A stretch of DNA of 64,000 nt from Paenibacillus piri (GTDB taxonomy: Bacteria > Bacillota > Bacilli > Paenibacillales > NBRC-103111), in the NCBI RefSeq assembly GCF_004354045.1, contig NZ_SMRT01000002.1, forward strand, positions 558,001 through 622,000, given 5' to 3'. Both the position numbers and the translations under genes were made by a program. Below the pieces are notes generated by a model, which did no database searches, was not told the origin of the DNA, and worked only from the letters and a program-made list of their open reading frames with translations. Shown piece after piece: positions 58,191 through 64,000 of this stretch (position 1 is the first letter of the stretch; each line of letters opens with the position of its first letter).

Positions 58191-58226
58191 AAAAAAAGAA
58201 CTAAAGCAGCGGATGCTTTAGTTCTT
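58191..58226 (-). terminator. Attenuator hairpin in the UMP-kinase leader
   Basis: On the minus strand, AAGAACTAAAGCA (58226-58214) pairs perfectly with TGCTTTAGTTCTT (58208-58196) and leads directly into seven Ts (58197-58191). The hairpin is ~120 bases before the UMP-kinase start, and no gene ends upstream of it on that strand, so it appears to terminate the leader. Its 5' arm contains the stop codon (TAA, 58220-58218) of the leader reading frame. Confidence 0.8.
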
Positions 58227-58289
58227 CATAAAAAACGAAAAGAGGAGAGCGGCATATGCGTTCCGGACGGGTTTAAACATCGGCTTCAT
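58218..58289 (-). CDS. 23-codon leader peptide overlapping the attenuator
   Basis: Minus strand: AAAGGAG (58304-58298) eight bases before ATG 58289, then 23 codons (MKPMFKPVRN ... FFMKN) and TAA 58218. The last third is strongly U-rich (CTC CTC TTT TCG TTT TTT) before the hairpin, and the stop sits inside the 5' stem. A ribosome at the stop would block hairpin formation. The peptide is unlike any known protein; function would be regulatory. Uncertain because of its length, but the ribosome site and geometry are strong. Confidence 0.65.
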   Translation of the reverse strand: MKPMFKPVRNAYAALLFSFFMKN

Positions 58290-58325
58290 AGCGCTCGCTC
58301 CTTTCACAGGTTCCAGTTGATTCCC

Positions 58326-58354
58326 TTATACAATACCTGAAACCGGAGAGGATG
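58326..58354 (-). promoter_or_regulatory. Promoter of the UMP-kinase leader
   Basis: Minus strand: TTGCCA, 17-bp spacer, TATTGT, ending about 20 bases before the leader ribosome site. Four to five of six bases match sigma-A consensus in each box. It would start the transcript that runs through the leader peptide and hairpin. Confidence 0.55.
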
Positions 58355-58485
58355 GCAATACTTTCCACTGTATGGCGAATGCGGGAACCGAAAGCGCCGC
58401 AATTCGACATTTCAGCTGTCCGTCCAATCCGGAGGATGCTATAATTTCTTTAAAACCGCTTATAGGACACGGGGGGCTGGCTGGA

Positions 58486-60282
58486 TTGAAGCTGCAACGT
58501 TTGAAAATCCACTCCATCAGCAATAAAATGATCGTCTATTTCTCTACGCTGTTTATCATCGTTATTGTCATAATCGGAGCGATTTCATACCGGATGTCTT
58601 CCCACGCGCTCGAAGAGCAGATGATTCTGGACACGCAAAAAATTATGGATCAGGCGATGATTAACGCCGACTTTTACTTTTCCGATATGAAGACGCCCAT
58701 GATAATGATCGCACGCAATCCGAACGTATTGAACATATTGACGAATTATGCGGATGCCGAATGGGTGGACCGGTTGAGCATGCAGCGCATACTGGACGAG
58801 TTTACGCAAAATATTAACCAGTTTAAATCGTATATTAAAGACATTATTCTCGTAAGCCGAAACGGCGTTGTTTACAATATTACGCTGGCCGATGAAATTT
58901 CCCGCGGCTTTCCGTTTCTCGAGTCCGAATGGATGAAGCCGGTTGTCGGCAGCGACAAGCGAGGCATTCAGTTCGTTACGACGCATGTGAGCAACTATTA
59001 TGTCGGCGCCTATTCGAAAGACAAGGTCGTATCTGCGGTTTTGCCGATCGAGGAAAACAGGAACGTGCTCGGTTATGTCGTATGCGATATCAATCTGCAA
59101 AAATTCAGCGAAATTTTTCAATCGCTTTCACTCGGCTCCGGCGGCTATATTTATATGGTCGACCCGCAGGGCAAAATTATTGTCCATCCGGACCCCAGGA
59201 AAATCGGCACGGAAATCGGCGGCGAACTGCTTGAGCCGCTGCTTCATGATCGGACCGGATCTTTTAAAATGACGGACGGCGGCGAGAAAAAGCTGATCAT
59301 CCGCACGCAATCGAAAGTGACCGGCTGGTTGCTGGTCGGTGACATTCCGTACGCTCATATTACGAAAGCGGCGAGTCAAAACCGGACGATTACGTATCTC
59401 ATCCTCGCAATGGGCGTACTGCTCATTGTTGCGATCTCCGTTATCGTATCCAGGCAAATTACGAAGCCGATCAAAGCATTGATTGACCGGATGAAAAAAG
59501 TGCAGACGCATGATTTCAAAACCCGCGAAGTCGATTACGGGCATGGCGAGGTAGCGGTCATCGGCCAACGGTTCGAGGGCATGGTATTTGAAATTAATAA
59601 ATTAATACAGGATGTGTACGTTTCCAATCTGAAGCAGAAGGAAGCGGAGCTGAAGGAGCTGCAAAATCAGATCAATCCGCATTTTTTGTACAATACGCTC
59701 CAGCTCGTGAAGGCGGAAGCTGTATTTGGCCGCCACAAGGAAGTCAGCCTGCTTATCACGACGCTGGGCGAGCTGCTGCGATATCCGATGTATGGCCGCA
59801 ACGAGCCGGTTGAGCTTCAGGAGGAAATATCGTATATCAACAAATATATCGATATTTATCAACGGCGGTTTCGCGGGAAATTCGAGTTTACTTGCGACAT
59901 GGACCCGAAAGTTTCGCGGATGCGCGTGCCGAAGCTCATTTTGCAGCCGGTTGTCGAGAACGGTCTTGTTCACGGCTTGCGCGAAACCAAATCCGGCGGC
60001 CGCATCGATGTCCGGATCAGCTGCAGTGAAGACGGCTCCTCCGTCGAAATTATCGTATGGGATAACGGAACCGGCATGACGAAGGAGCAAGTAACGCAAT
60101 TAAACGAACGATTGAGCGCCGAGCAGGACGATCACAGTATCGGCTTACTGAACGTCAGGCAGCGGATTCAATTGAAATACGGACCCGAGTACGGCATCTC
60201 GGTTCGCAGCGAAGAAGGAGTCTTTACAGAGGTCAAGCTGACGCTGCCGCGGGAAAATGGCGATCCGGCCGCAAATCATTAA
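58486..60282 (+). CDS. YesM-type sensor histidine kinase
   Basis: Membrane kinase of ~598 aa. TM1 at MIVYFSTLFIIVIVIIGAI, a dCache sensor including FYFSDMKTPMIMIARN and GGYIYMVDPQGKIIVHPD, TM2 at ILAMGVLLIVAISVIV, HAMP, the His_kinase site LQNQINPHFLYNTLQ, and HATPase LILQPVVENGLVHG with DNGTGMT. Start is uncertain: TTG 58486 has GGGGGG ~9 bases upstream; the frame is open to 58372. It is divergent from the UMP-kinase leader. It is followed after 14 nt by its regulator gene. Confidence 0.91.
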   Translation: MKLQRLKIHSISNKMIVYFSTLFIIVIVIIGAISYRMSSHALEEQMILDTQKIMDQAMINADFYFSDMKTPMIMIARNPNVLNILTNYADAEWVDRLSMQRILDEFTQNINQFKSYIKDIILVSRNGVVYNITLADEISRGFPFLESEWMKPVVGSDKRGIQFVTTHVSNYYVGAYSKDKVVSAVLPIEENRNVLGYVVCDINLQKFSEIFQSLSLGSGGYIYMVDPQGKIIVHPDPRKIGTEIGGELLEPLLHDRTGSFKMTDGGEKKLIIRTQSKVTGWLLVGDIPYAHITKAASQNRTITYLILAMGVLLIVAISVIVSRQITKPIKALIDRMKKVQTHDFKTREVDYGHGEVAVIGQRFEGMVFEINKLIQDVYVSNLKQKEAELKELQNQINPHFLYNTLQLVKAEAVFGRHKEVSLLITTLGELLRYPMYGRNEPVELQEEISYINKYIDIYQRRFRGKFEFTCDMDPKVSRMRVPKLILQPVVENGLVHGLRETKSGGRIDVRISCSEDGSSVEIIVWDNGTGMTKEQVTQLNERLSAEQDDHSIGLLNVRQRIQLKYGPEYGISVRSEEGVFTEVKLTLPRENGDPAANH

Positions 60283-60296
60283 ACGGGAGACAACCG

Positions 60297-61841
60297 ATGC
60301 TGAATATTATATTGATCGATGACGAAGCAACAAATATTGAACTGCTCAAGCGGGTGTTGGATTGGGAAGCTTTAGGCTACACGATTTCAGGCACCGCTTA
60401 CGATGGCGCGGAAGGACTGGCGTTATACCGCCGGATCGGCCCCGATGTCATTCTGGTCGATATTCGGATGCCGGAGATGGACGGTATTGCGTTCATCAAG
60501 GAAGTACGGAAATCGAATACGCGCGTCAAAATGATTATTCTCAGCGCATACGCGGAATTCGAATATGCGCAACAGGCTATCGAATATGGGATTCACGCTT
60601 ATTTGCTCAAGCCCATCGACGAAATGAAGTTAGAGGAGCTGTTGTTGGCGATCAAGGAGGAGCAGCAGTCGGAAATGGCGAAAAGCCGCTCCATGATCGA
60701 ACTCCGGTACCAGAAGCTATTGCATTGGGCCGAGACGTCGACGGACGCCGTCCCGCTCCCGCTGGCCGCCGATGAGTTGGCGGACATCAAGCCATTTTGT
60801 CTCGTTTGCCTTGCCTATGAAGCTGAACGGAACGACCCGACGGGCGATAGCGAGGCTGCGGCTTTTTTGCAGGCTGCAATAAGGCAGCAACCGGGCTGCG
60901 TCGCAATCCGGAGCGATAAAAGCGGCGGTTCGTTGACGATCGTGTATGAGGCGGAGGAAACCGCGATCCAAACCGTGGTCGCGACGATGATGGAGCTGGA
61001 CGAGCAGTGCCGGCGCCGTTACGGGCAGCGGCTTACATGCGGCATCAGCCAATCTGTTATCGCGCTGTCGGACTTCTGTCTCGCTTATGTGCAGGCTGTT
61101 CGAGCGCTGCATGCCGGTTTTTACCGGACGTCGTCGGCTTCTGTTGCCTTATATGAAGGCGAGCCGCCGTTTCCCGACTGGAATGCGGGCGATTTCGCCA
61201 AGAAAAAACGGGAAATCAGCGAAGATATTCAATCAGGCCGGATAGGCTCTTTGCAGCGTTATTTGGAGCAAACGATGGACAGCTTTAGAGAAAATCGCGT
61301 AAATCCGGAGGATATGTACCGGTTTTGTGTCGAGCTCATCGATTTATTGCATGAAGTGTTTACAGCGATCGACCCGCAGTTCGGATCAATGTTCGAACCG
61401 CTTCTATCGGGAGGCGTCCGGAAATACCGACGCTGGGAGTCGTTAAAGCGGGCCATGGAGGAGATTATCGTCAAGAGTGGATCGGCTTTGCGCTCGCTGG
61501 TCGACAGCAATAAAAATTACGCGGTGATCCGCAAAGCGAAGGAATTCGCCCTGCTTCATTTTCACGAGGAGCAGCTTCATCTGCAGGATGTGGCGGACCA
61601 TGTTGGACTCAGCAAAAATCATTTTTCCAAAATGTATAAAGAACAGACCGGCGAAAACTTCTGGGACTACGTGATTGAACTGAAGCTCGAGCTGGCCAAG
61701 CAAATGCTGCGGGAGACGAACAAAACGAATTTTGAAATCGCCAGTCTGATCGGATACAGCAGCGAGTATCATTTCAGCCGCACCTTCGGCAAGCAGGTAG
61801 GCTTGACAACCACCCAATACCGCAAGCTTCACCGCAATTGA
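60297..61841 (+). CDS. YesN-type response regulator, receiver plus AraC HTH
   Basis: Regulator of 514 aa. Receiver with DDE 8-10, phospho-acceptor Asp55 (VDIRMP) and YLLKPID; a middle domain without clear motif; C-terminal AraC HTH (VADHVGLSKNHFSKMYKEQTG and IASLIGYSSEYHFSRTFGKQVG). Paired with the preceding kinase. CGGGAG precedes ATG 60297. No transporter gene is beside the pair, and the likely target is the downstream glycosidase-like gene or an operon elsewhere. Confidence 0.93.
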   Translation: MLNIILIDDEATNIELLKRVLDWEALGYTISGTAYDGAEGLALYRRIGPDVILVDIRMPEMDGIAFIKEVRKSNTRVKMIILSAYAEFEYAQQAIEYGIHAYLLKPIDEMKLEELLLAIKEEQQSEMAKSRSMIELRYQKLLHWAETSTDAVPLPLAADELADIKPFCLVCLAYEAERNDPTGDSEAAAFLQAAIRQQPGCVAIRSDKSGGSLTIVYEAEETAIQTVVATMMELDEQCRRRYGQRLTCGISQSVIALSDFCLAYVQAVRALHAGFYRTSSASVALYEGEPPFPDWNAGDFAKKKREISEDIQSGRIGSLQRYLEQTMDSFRENRVNPEDMYRFCVELIDLLHEVFTAIDPQFGSMFEPLLSGGVRKYRRWESLKRAMEEIIVKSGSALRSLVDSNKNYAVIRKAKEFALLHFHEEQLHLQDVADHVGLSKNHFSKMYKEQTGENFWDYVIELKLELAKQMLRETNKTNFEIASLIGYSSEYHFSRTFGKQVGLTTTQYRKLHRN

Positions 61842-62067
61842 GCAACGGAGTCTGCAGCGCTCTGCCGCTTTATGACCCGATTCATTCCGCTGCTTCATGA
61901 TTGCTTAATATATAGCAACAAACGATCATTTACCGCATTTCATCCGTCCTTCCGTGTTTGTACAATAAGAAAAGCTTCCAAACGAAGCCCTTTCAAAGAA
62001 GAGACATTCGTGTCTTAGAGGTGGCTTTTATTGCGAGGCTGATTTGACATAACGGGGGGAATAGGCT

Positions 62068-63996
62068 GTGGGCGCAACTTACCGGTGGATGGCAGCAGAA
62101 GGAGAGCATTACGAATTGTGGGCGGGGGAACGGCGCTTGGCCTCGATCAAACCGCCGGAGGACCCCGATTTTACATACACGGACCGGATCATAGAGACGG
62201 AACCTGGCGTATTTCGCTGGGAGCGAACGTTTGTGTACACGGGCTCGGCTAACAAAGTCGTAAGCGGATTGACGATGGAGCTGGCGATGCCATATAAGCC
62301 CGAGTATTGGATGATCCCGGGCGTATCGTATAACGGCAACGGATGGGGCTGCGGGAAAGAACCGAAAGGCGCGGCGCATAACGGACAGTACTGGTCGTTT
62401 GCTTCGCACCGGACAACGATAGCCGGAGCCACATATTCGGAAGGGCCTGCCGATTCGGCGGCTCTCTTTGCTGTCTCCGGACGGCTTAACGACAGGCCTG
62501 CCGACATCGGCTGCGCCTGTTCGATTGTGATCGGGGAGGACGAAACTGTGCATCGGCTCATTTGGCCGGAGGAGGAAGGGCCGGAGGTATATGCATACAG
62601 GGACGGATATGCGGAGCCTTACCGGCAAATGCTGCATGTCCGGCCCGGAGACCAACTGGAAGCGGCCGCTTATATCGTGCTGCAGCCGGTCGAGCTCGCC
62701 AGGCATGGCTGGCATAAGCTGCTGCGCGTTGCCTGGCAGCACGGCTGCCATCCGGTTAGAGCTTGGCATGAGCCAGAGCGGATCTGGGAGCTCGGGATTA
62801 CGTTTGCGCGTGATTATTTATGGGTGGAGGACGGGATATTCCGGGGCTTCGTCTGGGGGCTCCACCGGGATGACGGCGAGTGGCGGCAGAAGCGCGATTG
62901 GCCGTATGAGATCGGTTGGGTAGGACAGAACGCATCGCTTGCCAATTCGCTACTCGCCGATTATGTGCGGGGCGGAAGTCGTATATCGCTGGAGAAAGGC
63001 ATTGCGGCGCTCGACTGCTGGGCCGAGCATGCCCCGCAGTCGAACGGGCTGTTCCGTTGCCACTTTCAGCATATCGTCGGTTATCCGCTGGATACGGCCA
63101 AGAGCGGCGATGAGGTACAGGATGCCTGCAACCTGAGCACAGCGGCCTTGCAGTATTTCGAAGCGCAGCGGCTCGCCGCCCAATGCGGGCTCAAGCGTCC
63201 GTGTTATACCGAGATCGCGCTCGCCATTTGCGATTTTGCTTTGCGCGCACAGTCCCCTTCGGGCCGTTTCGGCAAATCGTGGTTCAACGACGGGACCGCG
63301 GCCGACCCGGAAGGCACGATCGGCTGCTATTTGGTGCCGGCGCTGCTCGAAGCATACCGGACCACGAAGGAGCAGCGCTACTTGGGAGGTGCGCTCCGGG
63401 GCTATCATTATTACATCGCCGAGTTCATCGCCAACGGCTATTCGACGGCGGGAGCGCTGGATACTTACTGCATTGACAAAGAATCGGCCATTCCGCTGCT
63501 CAGGGGAGGGCTTGAGCTGTACGAACTGACGCAAAAGCCCGCGTATTTGGACTATGCGGTCAGAGCGTCACGATACATCGCCAGCTGGCAAATGCATCAT
63601 ACCGTCCCGTTTCCGGAGGATTCGGCGCTCGGCAGACTCGGCTACGACACGTTCGGCGGGACGACCGTGTCCGCGCAGCATCATCATATCGACCATTTTG
63701 CCGTTGCGATCGTTCCGGAATGGCTGCGCCTGACGCAGTGGACCGGCGACTACACATGGCGGCAAAGAGCGCAGGCCGCCTGGGCGAATGCGACCGCGGT
63801 TATTTCCGATGGCTCGCTCCGTATGGACGGCCCCGTCCGACCGCCAGGCGGACAGGACGAAGGCTTTTGCCATACGCGCTGGCATACGCGGTGGGGAAAC
63901 TATTACGGCGTATCCCAGTGGCTGGTCGCCTGGCCGACCGCATTCCGGCTCGAAGCGCTCCGTCATTCGCGGCAATGGTCCGATTTTTGCGAATGA
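62068..63996 (+). CDS. Alpha/alpha-barrel glycoside-hydrolase-like protein of unknown family
   Basis: Cytoplasmic protein of 642 aa, no signal peptide. The N-terminal ~215 residues look like a beta-sandwich (GATYRWMAAEGEHYELW, VFRWERTFVYTGSANKVVSGL), and the rest has the helix-turn repeats of an (alpha/alpha) barrel: EIGWVGQNASLANSLLADYVRGG, YYIAEFIANGYSTAGALDTYCID, HHIDHFAVAIVPEWL. This order is like glycosidases of the GH127/GH88-type fold, but the key residues do not fix a family. Start GTG 62068 follows GGGGGG. Stops near the window end. Confidence 0.75.
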   Translation: MGATYRWMAAEGEHYELWAGERRLASIKPPEDPDFTYTDRIIETEPGVFRWERTFVYTGSANKVVSGLTMELAMPYKPEYWMIPGVSYNGNGWGCGKEPKGAAHNGQYWSFASHRTTIAGATYSEGPADSAALFAVSGRLNDRPADIGCACSIVIGEDETVHRLIWPEEEGPEVYAYRDGYAEPYRQMLHVRPGDQLEAAAYIVLQPVELARHGWHKLLRVAWQHGCHPVRAWHEPERIWELGITFARDYLWVEDGIFRGFVWGLHRDDGEWRQKRDWPYEIGWVGQNASLANSLLADYVRGGSRISLEKGIAALDCWAEHAPQSNGLFRCHFQHIVGYPLDTAKSGDEVQDACNLSTAALQYFEAQRLAAQCGLKRPCYTEIALAICDFALRAQSPSGRFGKSWFNDGTAADPEGTIGCYLVPALLEAYRTTKEQRYLGGALRGYHYYIAEFIANGYSTAGALDTYCIDKESAIPLLRGGLELYELTQKPAYLDYAVRASRYIASWQMHHTVPFPEDSALGRLGYDTFGGTTVSAQHHHIDHFAVAIVPEWLRLTQWTGDYTWRQRAQAAWANATAVISDGSLRMDGPVRPPGGQDEGFCHTRWHTRWGNYYGVSQWLVAWPTAFRLEALRHSRQWSDFCE

Positions 63997-64000
63997 GTCG

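Noticed and set aside
58253-58275. Plus-strand six-codon frame (MRSGRV) with GAGGAG upstream
   Set aside because: It lies within the minus-strand leader and no plus-strand gene follows closely; likely chance, while the minus-strand frame explains the hairpin.
62002-62015. AGACA-TTCG-TGTCT hairpin before the 642-aa gene
   Set aside because: Five-pair stem with a UUCG loop; too small and without context to call a regulatory element.

Overview
The window looks like a chromosomal segment from a moderately GC-rich Gram-positive of the Paenibacillaceae (Paenibacillus or Cohnella type). The evidence is the GGAGG-type ribosome binding sites, the repeated pairing of LplB/YtcP-type sugar permeases and lipoprotein binding proteins with YesM-type kinases and YesN-type AraC regulators, Zur/COG0523 zinc genes, HelD, and many GTG/TTG starts. 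No rRNA, tRNA, CRISPR array, prophage or intact transposase was seen.

Layout. 1-6.3 kb: the tail of a sensor kinase, a nested tandem repeat, then permease-permease-binding protein followed by a PhyH-type dioxygenase and an SDR. 6.5-11.7 kb: a methyltransferase, a nitrilase and a GNAT that together look like a split form of a YhcX-type fusion, a lipoprotein Cu/Zn superoxide dismutase, a DUF3900-like protein, a DinB-like protein and the remnant of a 5'-nucleotidase. 12.2-15.3 kb (minus): a VWA/MoxR pair. 15.5-23.1 kb: a c-di-GMP phosphodiesterase, LarE, a D-2-hydroxyacid dehydrogenase and small housekeeping or accessory enzymes. 23.3-25.4 kb (minus): HelD. 26-33.7 kb: an atypical SDR and a complete binding protein-permease-permease-kinase-regulator system. 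34-39.2 kb: a catabolic operon of a zinc alcohol dehydrogenase, a TIM-barrel isomerase, two SDRs and a GH4 glycosidase. 39.7-44.1 kb: topoisomerase III, a DUF4395 protein and a TIM-barrel-like protein, bracketed by two copies of a 119-bp structured repeat. 44.4-46.2 kb: a zinc module with a Zur-like operator. 46.4-52.8 kb: sulfate ABC transport with an alpha/beta hydrolase, a YezD-like protein and an SsuE/MsuE reductase. 52.9-64 kb: a secreted GH-A/PA14 enzyme, an MFS exporter (minus), a second UMP kinase (minus), and a kinase-regulator pair beside an alpha/alpha-barrel protein.

Most of the window supports a plant-polymer or glycoside-scavenging lifestyle: extracellular sensing by YesM/YesN, import by ABC permeases that lack their own ATPase gene, and oxidation/isomerisation/hydrolysis in the cytoplasm.

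The two observations most likely to be new are noncoding. (1) The minus-strand leader of the UMP-kinase gene holds a promoter-like sequence, an RBS, a 23-codon reading frame with a very U-rich 3' part, and a 13-bp terminator hairpin whose 5' arm contains the frame's stop codon. This has the architecture of UTP-sensitive (pyrBI-like) or ribosome-stalling attenuation. (2) A 119-bp element occurs twice, 7 differences apart. It folds into a closed multi-branch structure followed by a short terminal hairpin and has sharp ends. It may be a solo transposon end or an omega-RNA-like element.
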